Shown: piece by piece, positions 19,662-28,579 of the stretch
How the letters are laid out: every line of letters begins with the position of its first letter
How positions within the stretch are numbered: the first letter of the stretch is position 1
Assembly (NCBI GenBank): GCA_002401455.1
Contig: NVTE01000008.1
Location: 1,414-65,413, forward strand
Source of the DNA: Alphaproteobacteria bacterium
Lineage (GTDB): Bacteria; Pseudomonadota; Alphaproteobacteria; Sphingomonadales; Emcibacteraceae
Length of the DNA: 64,000 nucleotides
Direction: 5' to 3'
Made by a program: the position numbers and the translations under genes
Notes under the pieces: generated by a model
The model's input: only the letters and a program-made list of their open reading frames with translations
Databases searched by the model: none
Told to the model about the DNA's origin: nothing

Positions 19662-19688
19662 TTACATCAATATCAGGAAAGTTCGTTG

Positions 19689-19717
19689 CAAATAGCAGGT
19701 ATTAACAAAAAGGTCAA
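19689..19717 (-). promoter_or_regulatory. Candidate guaB promoter
   Basis: On the minus strand TTGACC (19712-19717) and TATTTG (19689-19694) are 17 bases apart, about 80 bases before the guaB start. The match to sigma-70 is partial, and the region is A+T rich, so a chance match is possible. Confidence 0.35.
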
Positions 19718-19744
19718 AAAGAAAGCGTCAAAATTCTGCTTTTT

Positions 19745-20467
19745 TTAGCCATTATTTTTCTTAAAACCCTGAGCCACCAAATAGGTTTCCGCCGATTCCG
19801 GACGGCTGGCCGGGGGTTTGAAATGACGGACCGATTTGAAACAGGCTTTCATCTCCGCCAGCAGTTCCTGATCTGCGCCGCCCCGGAAAACTTTGGTAAC
19901 AAAATTACCGCCCTCGCCCAATGTCTTTTTGGCAAAATCAAAGGCGACTTCAACCAGGGCTAATGTCCTGATATGATCGGTCTGCTGATGACCGGTGGTT
20001 GCGGCGGCCATATCGCTCATCACCAGATCAACCGGCCCGTCCAGAAGATCAAGTAATTTTGCTTCGGCCTCATCGGTGGTGAAATCCATCTCGAGAAAAG
20101 TCGCCCCGTCAAGCGGCGCGACCTCCAGCAAGTCAATACCGATCACCTTGGCCTTTTTACCGGCTTTTTTCAGCACGACCTGGGTCCAGCCACCAGGGGC
20201 CGCGCCCAAGTCAACAACGGACCGGGCCTTCCGAAGAAAGGAAAATTTCTCGTCAAGTTCCACCAGCTTATAAGCTGACCGCGCCCGGTAACCCTCCCGA
20301 TTAGCCGCTTCAACGTAGGGGTCATTCAGCTGCCGTTGCAGCCAACGCACGGAAGAAATTTTCCGGCCGCGCGATGTCTTTACCCGGAACTTCTCGCCCC
20401 GGGTCAGTCCGCTGGCGCGGGTTACCCGTACCTTGCCTGTGCCGGTCAGTTTTGGTCTTTTAATCAT
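19745..20467 (-). CDS. rlmE: 23S rRNA 2'-O-methyltransferase RlmE (FtsJ/RrmJ)
   Basis: A 240-aa heat-shock methyltransferase that methylates U2552 in the ribosomal A loop. It has the AYKLVELDEKFSFL region (catalytic Lys), SAM loop VDLGAAPGGWTQV, VMSDMAAATTGHQQTD (catalytic Asp), FVTKVFRGG (Lys), and the terminal ESAETYLVAQGF (Glu). An extra basic N-terminal arm of about 35 residues (KRPKLTGTGKVRVTRASG) precedes the core. Its ATG overlaps the ppx stop by 4 bases, so the two are translationally coupled. Confidence 0.95.
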   Translation of the reverse strand: MIKRPKLTGTGKVRVTRASGLTRGEKFRVKTSRGRKISSVRWLQRQLNDPYVEAANREGYRARSAYKLVELDEKFSFLRKARSVVDLGAAPGGWTQVVLKKAGKKAKVIGIDLLEVAPLDGATFLEMDFTTDEAEAKLLDLLDGPVDLVMSDMAAATTGHQQTDHIRTLALVEVAFDFAKKTLGEGGNFVTKVFRGGADQELLAEMKACFKSVRHFKPPASRPESAETYLVAQGFKKNNG

Positions 20468-21654
20468 TCTGCGGGTTCCCCGACTTTCGGTTTCATTGAT
20501 TGACTGCCCGTATTCGTACGGCGAGGTCTATTACGTCGCCGTTTATTATTGCGCCGCCGGTTATTCTTTTTGCCCGGTTTAGGGCTATTCATCATATCAA
20601 GCAGCATACCTTCGCGGATGCCCCGGTCCGCCACCCGGATTTCCTCAATGGGCCATAGGTCCATAATGCTTTCCAGAATGGCACAGCCGGCGACCACAAG
20701 ATCCGCCCGGTCTGAGCCGATGCTTTTCAGGGCGACCCGTTCTTCATAATTCAACAGAGACAGTTGTTGGCATAATTCCCGGATACGGGCTGACTTGACC
20801 GATGTGCCATCGACCCGGTTACGGTCATAATAATCAAGTTCCAGATGCATGGCCGTTAAGGTGGTGATGGTTCCAGATGTGCCCATGAGCTGGACTTGAC
20901 CCTGCGCGACCAGGTCTTCCATATCATTTTTCTGCTCAAAGGACTTTATCGCGGACAGAATATCCTGGCGCATTTCGGCGTATCTGCTTTTGGAAACGGT
21001 TTCTTTAGTGCCATATTTTTCTGACAAATTGACCACACCAAAAGGAACCGATGTCCAGTCAATGATTTCCGGCATGCCATTGCCGCGGATTTTCACCCAG
21101 ATCAGTTCCGTGCTGCCGCCGCCGATATCAAAAACTATTGCATTGGAAAATTTCCGGTCCAGCAGAGCCTTGCAGCCCATTACTGCGAGACGGGCCTCTT
21201 CCGCCGGATCGATAATATGCAACTTGATGCGGACTTCTTTCTCGACCCGTTCGATAAATTCGTCACAGTTGGTGGCCTCCCGGCAGGCCTGGGTGGCCAC
21301 ATTCCGGATATGGGTCACGCCCCGGCGCTTTATTTTGGCGACACAGATATCCAGCGCCTCAATGGTACGGTCGATGGCTTCCTTGGACAGGGTGCCGTTT
21401 TTGCTCAGGCCCTCACCGAGGCGGACAATACGGGAAAAGCTGTCGATGACCTTAAAACCATTCTCGGTTTTCTGGGCCACCAGAAGACGGCAATTATTAG
21501 TCCCAAGATCAATGGCACTATAGATTTGTTTAGCTGCTGGTTTCTGATTGTTATTTTTACGGCCAGAAGAATCCGGTTTTTTCTTCGACTTTTGCCAGCG
21601 AGGCCGCTTGTTCCTCCTGTTATTATCTGTCTGATTGTTTGTTTCGGTATTCAT
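20464..21654 (-). CDS. Ppx/GppA phosphatase family protein with basic tails
   Basis: A 396-aa ASKHA-fold phosphatase. Family members hydrolyse polyphosphate or pppGpp. Motifs: SAIDLGTNNCRLLVA (P1 loop), DIGGGSTELIW (P2 loop), and MGTSGTITTLTAMHL. I start it at ATG 21654, because the frame upstream runs through the tRNA-Gln gene region. Unusual are strongly basic ends: about 40 residues rich in Asn/Lys/Arg before the fold, and an Arg-rich C-terminus (NNRRRNNKRRRNRPRR). The tails suggest nucleic acid or polyphosphate contact. Ppx versus GppA cannot be settled. Confidence 0.9.
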   Translation of the reverse strand: MNTETNNQTDNNRRNKRPRWQKSKKKPDSSGRKNNNQKPAAKQIYSAIDLGTNNCRLLVAQKTENGFKVIDSFSRIVRLGEGLSKNGTLSKEAIDRTIEALDICVAKIKRRGVTHIRNVATQACREATNCDEFIERVEKEVRIKLHIIDPAEEARLAVMGCKALLDRKFSNAIVFDIGGGSTELIWVKIRGNGMPEIIDWTSVPFGVVNLSEKYGTKETVSKSRYAEMRQDILSAIKSFEQKNDMEDLVAQGQVQLMGTSGTITTLTAMHLELDYYDRNRVDGTSVKSARIRELCQQLSLLNYEERVALKSIGSDRADLVVAGCAILESIMDLWPIEEIRVADRGIREGMLLDMMNSPKPGKKNNRRRNNKRRRNRPRRTNTGSQSMKPKVGEPAE

Positions 21655-22097
21655 TGCCGTTTGGTACTCTATTAGATTACAATACCGCCAGTAATCAGGG
21701 GGTCTATGTTTTATATAGTGCTTGTTTAGCCAGTACCAACCAAAAAAGCTAAAAGTTTTTCTGGACGTAGTCAAAAAAATGATTATATAAGGCCGCACAG
21801 GATGTTTATATCCCCTGATCCGGAGTAGTTTAATGGTAGAACTATGGACTCTGACTCCGTCAATAGTGGTTCGAATCCACTCTCCGGATCCAATCCTCAA
21901 AAATTCCCCCAAATATAGATGCCAATCTCATAGCCTAGAGCTTCATCACCTAAATACACCCTGCTTGTCAGGGGCAAATCCCATAAGATTATTTAGAGTC
22001 CCCAAAAACATTTTATAATTTTGCCCCTTTGGCTTGCCATCAAATGTTGTATAAGATGTCATCAAAGGGAAAAATAAATCATAAATAGGGAAAACAA
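21655..22097. other. 443-base intergenic region around tRNA-Gln
   Basis: Apart from the tRNA (21819-21892), the region is A+T rich. ATTATATAAGG at 21782-21792 could be a -10 for the tRNA. A 9-bp inverted repeat AGGGGCAAA/TTTGCCCCT (21970-21978 and 22020-22028) lies between the tRNA and the symporter gene. No additional gene is seen. Confidence 0.5.
21819..21892 (+). tRNA. tRNA-Gln (anticodon CTG)
   Basis: A complete cloverleaf can be drawn. The acceptor is TCCGGAG/CTCCGGA (7 of 7), the anticodon stem ATGGA/TCCGT closes loop CTCTGAC with anticodon CTG at 21851-21853, and the T arm is AGTGG-TTCGAAT-CCACT. CCA is encoded. The discriminator base is T, which is unusual for Gln. The flanking GA...TC would extend the acceptor helix to 9 pairs in the precursor. 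Confidence 0.9.
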
Positions 22098-23378
22098 ATG
22101 ACCTCAACAGATAATACTGATGCGAAACCCCCAAAGGGTAATTTTTGGTTTAAAATACCACTTTGGAAACGTATTATTGGCGCTTTAATTTTAGGTGCTA
22201 TCGTTGGCAGCATATGGGGTGAAGGTGCGGCTAACATCAAATGGATTGGCGACATATTCATTCGCCTGATCCGCATGATTGTTGTGCCGCTGGTCTTTGT
22301 TACCCTTGTCTCTGGCATTGTCGCCATGGGCGATCCTAAAAAACTAGGCTCCATCGGCCTTAAAACCATGAGCCTCTATCTGGGGACAACGGCGATCGCT
22401 ATTATCATCGGCCTTGGGCTTGCCACCCTCTTTCAGCCCGGTGTCGGCATAGACATGATGGGCGCCACAGCAGAAACGCTGGCCCCCGTCATGCCCTTAA
22501 GTGAAAGATTAATGAATATTGTACCCAAAAATCCCGTTGCTGCCCTGGCAAATGGCGATATTTTGGCGGTGATATTTTTTGCTATTATCTTCGGCTGTGG
22601 AATTATGCTCGCGGGCGACAAAGGCAAAGCCATCGCCAATGTCATGGATAGCGCCACGGAAGTCATGTTAAAAATCATCCACATGATTATGGAAGTGGCG
22701 CCTTTTGGTGTTTTTGCCCTGATTGCCGCGACCACGGGCGCAAAAGGAGTTAGTGCCCTGGCTGATGTCATTCCGCTCGCCCTGACGCTGACGCTTGGTT
22801 TTGTTCTTCAAATGATCGTTACCCATGGCGGCATCATAAAATTCATGCTGAAATTACCCGCGACCCGCTTTTTCAAAGACATCATAGATGCGCAACTTAT
22901 CGCATTTTCCACATCTTCAAGCAGTGCGACAATGCCTGTTACAATGGCCGTCGCTGAGCAAAACCTCGGGATCAAGACGCCTGTTGCCTCCAGTGTCATC
23001 CCCCTTGGCGCGACCATTAATATGGATGGCACAGGAATGTATGTGGGTGTTGTTGCTATTTTTGCCGCCCAGTCCTTTGGCATCGAGTTAAGCATCGTTG
23101 ATTATGGCTTAATTGCTCTGACCACGACACTTGTCTCCATCGGCACCGCAGCCGTCCCCAGTGCCAGCCTGTTTCTTCTGGCCGCCGTGTTAGGTGTCAT
23201 CGGGGTAAGTGGAGAGCAAACGGCTCTTGTTGTTGGCTTCTTGCTGCCCTTTGATCGTCCCCTTGATATGATGCGAACTGTGGTCAATGTTACCGGTGAT
23301 TTGGCCGTGGCAACAGCTGTGGCAAAATCTGAAGACGAGTTTGATGAAAAAATCTTTAGAGCTGACCCTAAGGTTTAA
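22098..23378 (+). CDS. Dicarboxylate/amino acid:cation symporter (DAACS, SLC1 family)
   Basis: A 426-aa inner-membrane secondary transporter of the GltPh/DctA/GltT fold. Eight helices and two re-entrant hairpins are readable. The serine-rich HP1 motif is FSTSSSSATMPVTM, the helix-7 cation/substrate motif is NMDGTGMY, and HP2/TM8 carry PFDRPLDMMRTVVNVTGD. The helix-8 Arg...Asp/Asn pattern fits glutamate/aspartate or C4-dicarboxylates; the substrate is not decided. It stands alone and is followed by a terminator. The start has GGGAAAACAA as a weak ribosome site. Confidence 0.93.
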   Translation: MTSTDNTDAKPPKGNFWFKIPLWKRIIGALILGAIVGSIWGEGAANIKWIGDIFIRLIRMIVVPLVFVTLVSGIVAMGDPKKLGSIGLKTMSLYLGTTAIAIIIGLGLATLFQPGVGIDMMGATAETLAPVMPLSERLMNIVPKNPVAALANGDILAVIFFAIIFGCGIMLAGDKGKAIANVMDSATEVMLKIIHMIMEVAPFGVFALIAATTGAKGVSALADVIPLALTLTLGFVLQMIVTHGGIIKFMLKLPATRFFKDIIDAQLIAFSTSSSSATMPVTMAVAEQNLGIKTPVASSVIPLGATINMDGTGMYVGVVAIFAAQSFGIELSIVDYGLIALTTTLVSIGTAAVPSASLFLLAAVLGVIGVSGEQTALVVGFLLPFDRPLDMMRTVVNVTGDLAVATAVAKSEDEFDEKIFRADPKV

Positions 23379-23404
23379 CCAATTCCAAAACCTTGAAAAT
23401 AAAT

Positions 23405-23436
23405 ATCGTCGGGTGTTCCAATACCCGGCGATTTTT
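23405..23436 (+). terminator. Rho-independent terminator after the symporter gene
   Basis: The arms ATCGTCGGGT (23405-23414) and ACCCGGCGAT (23423-23432) form a 10-bp stem with one G-T pair and an 8-base loop, followed by TTTT. It lies 26 bases after the stop. Confidence 0.85.
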
Positions 23437-23513
23437 AATTGTTTCCCTCTTAGGCATTTTTTTTGTACAAGTGACTCATAAATGCGACCAGCGCCACACT
23501 TAAAAAAGTACCC

Positions 23514-24128
23514 ATGATGTTTTACCTGATCGATAACTATGACAGCTTCACCTACAACCTGTATCATTATATGGGCGAAATCGGGGTTGAGGTCCAAGTC
23601 TTCCGTAATGATGCCATCACGGTTAAAGACATTCTGGCACACAAAGCCGCCGGGACGATTGAAGGTGTCGTGCTTTCACCCGGCCCCTGCACCCCGGATG
23701 TGGCCGGTATCTGCCTGGACCTGATCAAACAGGCCGCTGGCAGCCTACCGATCCTCGGGGTTTGCCTGGGTCATCAATCCATAGGCCAGGTTTACGGCGG
23801 CAAGGTCATCCGTGCGCCTTACCTGATGCACGGCAAGGTCAGTGATATCCACCATACCGGTAAAACCATCTTCACCGGCTTTGACACCCCCTACCGGGCC
23901 ACCCGTTATCATTCCCTGATTGTCGAGCGGGACAGCCTGCCCGACTGCCTGGAAGTGACCGCCGAAACCGAAGACGGCCTGATCATGGGCCTGTCCCACA
24001 GGCAGCACCCGGTTCATGGGGTACAATTCCACCCAGAAAGCATCGAATCTGAAAATGGTCATGGCCTGCTGAAAAACTTTGTCGATATCGCCAAGGTCTT
24101 CAATAACAGTGGAAATAAGGCATCATGA
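23514..24128 (+). CDS. trpG: Anthranilate synthase component II (glutamine amidotransferase)
   Basis: A 204-aa class I glutaminase that feeds ammonia to TrpE in tryptophan synthesis; in some bacteria it also serves PabB. The N-terminal [17 protein letters not shown] is diagnostic. The nucleophile is Cys84 in [15 protein letters not shown], and [14 protein letters not shown] holds the His/Glu. It heads trpG-trpD-trpC-moaC-moeA-lexA and overlaps trpD by 4 bases. trpE is not in the window, so it is encoded elsewhere. Confidence 0.96.
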   Translation: MMFYLIDNYDSFTYNLYHYMGEIGVEVQVFRNDAITVKDILAHKAAGTIEGVVLSPGPCTPDVAGICLDLIKQAAGSLPILGVCLGHQSIGQVYGGKVIRAPYLMHGKVSDIHHTGKTIFTGFDTPYRATRYHSLIVERDSLPDCLEVTAETEDGLIMGLSHRQHPVHGVQFHPESIESENGHGLLKNFVDIAKVFNNSGNKAS

Positions 24129-25141
24129 GCCCCGACTTTAAAACTCTGATCAATAAAATTGCCTGTGGCCATGTCCTGACCCGGCAGGAGTCCCGTAGTG
24201 CCTTTAATTATATGATGAGCGGCGATGCCACCGGGGCCCAGATCGGGGCTTTTCTCATGGGACTGCGCCTGCGCGGCGAAACCATTGAAGAAATTACCGG
24301 TGCCGCCGAAGCCATGCGCGCCAAGGCCCGCTTCATTTCAGCCCCGGAAAATGCCGTTGATAACTGTGGCACCGGCGGCGATGGTGCCCATACTTATAAT
24401 GTGTCGACAGCGGCAGCCATCGTCCTTGCCGCTTGCGGGGCCAGTGTCGCCAAACATGGCAACCGGGCCGTATCCTCTAAATCCGGCTCGGCAGACGTAT
24501 TGGAAACTCTCGGCATTAATATCGACGCCGAGACGGAGGTGGTCGAGCGCTGTGTTGCCGAGATTGGCATCGGCTTTATGATGGCCACCCGCTATCACAG
24601 TGCCATGCGCCATGTGGGACCGTCCCGCACCTCGCTGGGGACCCGGACAATATTCAACCTTCTTGGCCCGCTTTCAAATCCGGCCGGCGCAAAATACCAG
24701 GTGATCGGTGTTTTCGACAAAAAATGGACCGCCCCCCTGGCTGAAGTCCTGGGCAAGCTTGGATCAAAACATGTCTGGGTCGTCCACGGCCACGATGGCC
24801 TTGATGAACTGAGCATTTCCGGCCCCTCAACGGTCTCTGAATACAAGGATGGCACCGTGATCTCGTTTGAGGTTACACCTGAAGATGCCGGCCTAAAACT
24901 CTTTCCCCTCTCAGAAATTCGCGGAGGAGATGCCAACCATAATGCTCGTGCCCTGACCGATGTCCTGAAGGGGGCGCGCAATGCCTACCGGGAAATTGTC
25001 CTGCTCAACTGTGCCGCGGCCCTGCTGGTCGCCGGCAAAGCCCATACCCTGAAACAGGGGGCGACCCTGGCGGCAAAAGCCATCGACAGCGGTGCCGCCC
25101 TGACAAAACTTGAACAATGGATCACCCTGTCACATGAGTAA
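24125..25141 (+). CDS. trpD: Anthranilate phosphoribosyltransferase
   Basis: A 338-aa enzyme transferring phosphoribose from PRPP to anthranilate. The PRPP/metal loop is [20 protein letters not shown]; the anthranilate channel is [18 protein letters not shown]; the late [25 protein letters not shown] is also typical, as is [12 protein letters not shown]. It overlaps trpG at its start by 4 bases and trpC at its end by 8, so translation is coupled. Confidence 0.97.
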   Translation: MSPDFKTLINKIACGHVLTRQESRSAFNYMMSGDATGAQIGAFLMGLRLRGETIEEITGAAEAMRAKARFISAPENAVDNCGTGGDGAHTYNVSTAAAIVLAACGASVAKHGNRAVSSKSGSADVLETLGINIDAETEVVERCVAEIGIGFMMATRYHSAMRHVGPSRTSLGTRTIFNLLGPLSNPAGAKYQVIGVFDKKWTAPLAEVLGKLGSKHVWVVHGHDGLDELSISGPSTVSEYKDGTVISFEVTPEDAGLKLFPLSEIRGGDANHNARALTDVLKGARNAYREIVLLNCAAALLVAGKAHTLKQGATLAAKAIDSGAALTKLEQWITLSHE

Positions 25142-25931
25142 TATCCTCGACAAGATCGCCGCCGACAAACGCCGGCATGTGGCGGCCTGTAAAAAACGCG
25201 CCTCACTCGCCACCCTTGAACAACGGGCCAAAGACGCCTCACCGGTCCGGGGCTTTTATAACAGCCTGGCCCGGGCACAGCAGGACGGCCGTTTTGGCCT
25301 GATCACCGAAATCAAGAAAGCCAGCCCGAGCAAAGGCCTGATCCGCAAAGATTTCAACCCGCCGGAACTGGCCCGGGCTTACGAATCCGGCGGGGCCAGT
25401 TGCCTGTCCGTGCTGACCGATGTGCCCTATTTTCAGGGCAGTGATGGGTTTCTTATCACGGCCCGGTCGGCAACATCCCTGCCGGTGCTGCGCAAGGACT
25501 TCATGATTGACCCTTACCAAGTGATCGAAGCCCGGGCGCTGGGCGCCGACTGTATTTTATTGATCATGGCCATGCTCGACGACAGCCTGGCCGCTGAGCT
25601 GGAGCAGGTGGCCATAGAACAGGGCCTGGACGTACTGATCGAAACCCATGACGAAGCGGAAATGGACCGGGCGCTGAAGCTGAAAAGCAATCTTATCGGG
25701 GTAAATAACCGTAATCTAAAGACTTTTGAGGTTTCACTTGATGTCACCCTGCGCCTGGCAAGCATGGTCGGGCCGGAGCGGATGCTGATCAGTGAGAGCG
25801 GCATTTCCAGCCCTGACGACCTCGAGATGCTTCAAGAGAGAGCCGGCATCACCAGCTTCCTGATCGGCGAATCCCTGATGCGCCAGGCCGATGTCACCGC
25901 CGCCACCCGTCATTTATTAGGAGAAAAATAA
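25134..25931 (+). CDS. trpC: Indole-3-glycerol-phosphate synthase
   Basis: A 265-aa TIM barrel that closes the indole ring. I start at ATG 25134 ([12 protein letters not shown]), inside the end of trpD; the frame extends 8 codons more upstream. Motifs: [17 protein letters not shown] (catalytic Lys/Glu), [35 protein letters not shown] and [12 protein letters not shown]. It is the stand-alone type, with TrpF not fused. It overlaps moaC by one base. Confidence 0.97.
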   Translation: MSNILDKIAADKRRHVAACKKRASLATLEQRAKDASPVRGFYNSLARAQQDGRFGLITEIKKASPSKGLIRKDFNPPELARAYESGGASCLSVLTDVPYFQGSDGFLITARSATSLPVLRKDFMIDPYQVIEARALGADCILLIMAMLDDSLAAELEQVAIEQGLDVLIETHDEAEMDRALKLKSNLIGVNNRNLKTFEVSLDVTLRLASMVGPERMLISESGISSPDDLEMLQERAGITSFLIGESLMRQADVTAATRHLLGEK

Positions 25932-26407
25932 TGTCCAAACTGACCCACCTGGATGCTGACGGCAAGGCCCGCATGGTTGATGTATCCCTGAAAGCGGAAA
26001 CCCACCGGAGAGCCGATGCCCGTGGACGGATCATCATGGCGCCGGAAACCCTGGCCCTAATCGAAGAGGGCGGCGTTAAGAAGGGCGATGTCTTTTCCGT
26101 TGCCCGCCTGGCCGGGATCATGGCGGCCAAGAAAACCGCCGACCTTATTCCGCTCTGTCATCCCCTTCCCCTACAAAATATTCAGGTCGAGCTGGAATGC
26201 AATCAGGCGGACAGCTGTGTCGAGATATTCGCCACCGCCAACCTTTACGGCCGCACTGGCATTGAAATGGAGGCCCTGAGCGCGGTCTCGGTCGCCGCCC
26301 TGACCATCTATGACATGTGCAAGGCCGTTGACCGGGCGATGCGGATTTCCGACATTCGCCTGACCCATAAGTCCGGCGGCAAGTCCGGTGAGTTTAACGC
26401 CGACTGA
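25931..26407 (+). CDS. moaC: Cyclic pyranopterin monophosphate synthase
   Basis: A 158-aa hexameric enzyme that turns the MoaA product into cPMP in molybdenum cofactor synthesis. Motifs: [31 protein letters not shown] with the active-site His, and the FNAD end preceded by [20 protein letters not shown]. The TAATG overlap with trpC shows coupling. The trpC-moaC-moeA linkage is standard in alphaproteobacteria. Confidence 0.98.
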   Translation: MSKLTHLDADGKARMVDVSLKAETHRRADARGRIIMAPETLALIEEGGVKKGDVFSVARLAGIMAAKKTADLIPLCHPLPLQNIQVELECNQADSCVEIFATANLYGRTGIEMEALSAVSVAALTIYDMCKAVDRAMRISDIRLTHKSGGKSGEFNAD

Positions 26408-26429
26408 GACTAGAAATAAGGAAAAGTCC

Positions 26430-27647
26430 ATGTCCCTGATGCCCGTTGACCAGGCCCTTGAGATTATCTCCCAGAGTTTTTCCCGCCTTGAGACGGAAAG
26501 CATTGCCTTGGCTCAGGCCCTGGGCCGGACAGCAGCAGAGGACCATCACGCCAAACTCACCCAGCCCCCCTTTGATGCCTCGGCCATGGATGGCTATGCG
26601 GTGCGGGCCGCGGATGTCGCAAAATGCCCCGTCGATCTGACCGTTATCGGCGAAGCCCCGGCGGGTCAGTCTTTTGATGGCACAGTCCAACCTGGCACCT
26701 GTATCCGGATATTCACTGGCGGCCCGGTGCCTAAGGGCGCTGACACCGTGATCATGCAGGAAAATACCGACCGCCTGGACGAGAGCACCGTCAGGATTAT
26801 GACCGGCACCGAGCAGGGCCGCAATGTCCGTCCGGCGGGCAATGATTTTACCGAGGGTCAGATGCTAATCGCCGCCGGCACCGCCCTCACCTCCCGCCAT
26901 ATCGGCATGATGGCCGCGGCCAATATCGCCGTCGTCACCGTCACCCGCAGGCCGCGCATCGCCCTATTGTCCACCGGTGATGAGCTGGTCACCATCGGCG
27001 ATCCTGTCGGACCGAACCAGATCATCAGCTCCAACACCCTGCTGCTATCGAGCCTAATTGTGGAGAATGGCGGCGAGGCCATCGACCTTGGCATTGCCCG
27101 GGATACGGTGGCTTCCCTGGAACAAAAGATTGCCCTGTTGAAGGCCACCGACAAGGTCGACCTGCTGATTACCATCGGCGGGGCCTCGGTCGGCGATCAT
27201 GATCTGGTTCAGAAAGTCCTCGGCGACCATGGCCTGACAGTAATCTTCTGGAAGATTGCCATGCGGCCCGGTAAGCCAATGATCTTTGGCGACTTTAACG
27301 CCCTGCCCATGATCGGTCTGCCAGGCAATCCGGCCTCGGCCTATGTCTGTGCCGTCAATTTCATGCTGCCCGCCCTGCATATCATGCTGGGACGTCCTAC
27401 CCCCGGCGCACCAAAGTCCATCGCCCTGCTGGCTCATGATCTTCCCGACAATGGGTCCCGGCAGAATTATATGCGGGCCCACTATCAGAATTTGGCCGAT
27501 GGCAGCCGCATTGTCACCGCCACCCCTCGACAGGACAGCGCCAAACTCAGCACCCTGGCCCAGTCCAACTGCCTGTTGATCCGGCCGCCCCATGCCCCAA
27601 AAGCAGCGGCTGGTGAGCCAGTTGACATTCTGCTTCTGTTACCTTGA
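26430..27647 (+). CDS. moeA: Molybdopterin molybdenumtransferase
   Basis: A 405-aa enzyme inserting molybdate into adenylylated molybdopterin. I start at ATG 26430 (MSLMPVDQALEII) after AAGGAAAAG; the frame begins at 26388 inside moaC. Domains: N-terminal MoeA I/II with DASAMDGYAVRAAD and RIFTGGPVPKGADTVIMQEN, then the MoCF domain with LLSTGDELV, TIGGASVGDHDLV, MRPGKPMIFG and GLPGNPASAYV. The C-terminal beta-barrel is present. It ends right where a possible lexA promoter begins. Confidence 0.97.
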   Translation: MSLMPVDQALEIISQSFSRLETESIALAQALGRTAAEDHHAKLTQPPFDASAMDGYAVRAADVAKCPVDLTVIGEAPAGQSFDGTVQPGTCIRIFTGGPVPKGADTVIMQENTDRLDESTVRIMTGTEQGRNVRPAGNDFTEGQMLIAAGTALTSRHIGMMAAANIAVVTVTRRPRIALLSTGDELVTIGDPVGPNQIISSNTLLLSSLIVENGGEAIDLGIARDTVASLEQKIALLKATDKVDLLITIGGASVGDHDLVQKVLGDHGLTVIFWKIAMRPGKPMIFGDFNALPMIGLPGNPASAYVCAVNFMLPALHIMLGRPTPGAPKSIALLAHDLPDNGSRQNYMRAHYQNLADGSRIVTATPRQDSAKLSTLAQSNCLLIRPPHAPKAAAGEPVDILLLLP

Positions 27648-27688
27648 CAAGAGAATAAAAATAGAACATAACTAAAACAAATAGGAAC
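27644..27688 (+). promoter_or_regulatory. Candidate lexA promoter with SOS-like box
   Basis: TTGACA (27644-27649, over the moeA stop) and CATAAC (27667-27672) are 17 bases apart. Overlapping them, GAAC-N7-AAAC (27664-27678) is a 7/8 match to the complement of the alphaproteobacterial LexA box GTTC-N7-GTTC, and another GAAC follows at 27685-27688. This would let LexA repress itself. Partial matches, so tentative. Confidence 0.5.
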
Positions 27689-27710
27689 ATATCCCATCAG
27701 GAGGCGTTAA

Positions 27711-28388
27711 ATGCTCACTAAAAAACAGCACGACTTATTGCTATTCATCCATGAAAAACTTCAGGAAAATGGCGTTGCTCCCTCCTTTGATGAAATGAAA
27801 GATGCCCTGAATTTGAAATCCAAGTCGGGCATTCACCGGCTGATCGGGGCCTTGGAAGAACGTCAGTTCATCCGCCGCCTGCCCAACCGAGCCCGGGCAC
27901 TGGAAATCATTCGCCTGCCCGACAGCGAGAATAACTCCCCCGAAAAAAGCAGCCAGGACAATCTGTTCACCCCTAATTTTGGCAAAAAGGAAGTTGTTGC
28001 CGACCCCAACACTGTCGAAATTCCCCTGCACGGCAGAATTGCCGCCGGCACACCGATTGAGGCCCTGGAACAGTTTGAAAACATACCGGTCCCCGCCGCC
28101 ATGATCGGCCTTGGCAGCCATTACGCCCTTGAAATTGATGGTGATTCCATGATGGAAGCGGGTATTCTGGACGGAGACACCATCGTCATCCAGCGTTGTG
28201 ACAGTGCCGAGAATGGCACCATCGTCGTTGCCCTGATCGATGAAGAGGAAGCAACCTTGAAAACCCTCTACAGAAAAGGCCCTGATGTAGCACTGGAACC
28301 CTCCAACCGCGACTTTGAGACCCAGACCTACCCCGCCAACCGCGTCAGGGTCCAGGGCCGCTTGGTCGGCCTGCTGCGGCAGTATTAG
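27711..28388 (+). CDS. lexA: LexA repressor
   Basis: A 225-aa SOS repressor and self-cleaving protease. The N-terminal winged helix ([37 protein letters not shown]) is of the alphaproteobacterial form. The C-terminal S24 domain has the scissile Ala112-Gly113 in GRIAAGTP, nucleophile Ser146 in DGDSMMEAG, and Lys184 in EATLKTLY. A good ribosome site (AGGAGG) lies 6 bases before the ATG. It is the last gene of the trp-mo run and faces comEC, separated by a dispersed repeat. Confidence 0.97.
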   Translation: MLTKKQHDLLLFIHEKLQENGVAPSFDEMKDALNLKSKSGIHRLIGALEERQFIRRLPNRARALEIIRLPDSENNSPEKSSQDNLFTPNFGKKEVVADPNTVEIPLHGRIAAGTPIEALEQFENIPVPAAMIGLGSHYALEIDGDSMMEAGILDGDTIVIQRCDSAENGTIVVALIDEEEATLKTLYRKGPDVALEPSNRDFETQTYPANRVRVQGRLVGLLRQY

Positions 28389-28423
28389 GAGACAAAACAC
28401 CTCACTTTAAAACCCTCCCCCAC

Positions 28424-28530
28424 TGTCACCCTGAACTCATTTCAGGATCCACCTATCCGACTGGTCATGACTTTTCCCGGAAAGGCCCACTCCTGAGGCC
28501 AACTTGGATGCTGAACCAAGTTTAACGTTG
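28424..28530. repeat. Dispersed intergenic repeat, copy 2
   Basis: It matches copy 1 (7488-7572) at both ends: TGTCACCCTGAACTCATTTC at the left and GGATGCTGAACCAAGTTT at the right. It lies between the convergent lexA and comEC genes. The centre is about 20 bases longer and unrelated to copy 1. Confidence 0.65.
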
Positions 28531-28579
28531 TCTTTTGAAATTTTGGCAAATGATAGAGGTAAGAAATATCATTCACCTC

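Noticed and set aside
21655-21912. N-terminal extension of the Ppx/GppA protein
   Set aside because: The extension is translated from the antisense of the tRNA-Gln gene; ATG 21654 is the sensible start.
21819-22028. Integration site (att) at the tRNA-Gln 3' end
   Set aside because: No repeat of the tRNA 3' end and no integrase or foreign block is seen downstream.
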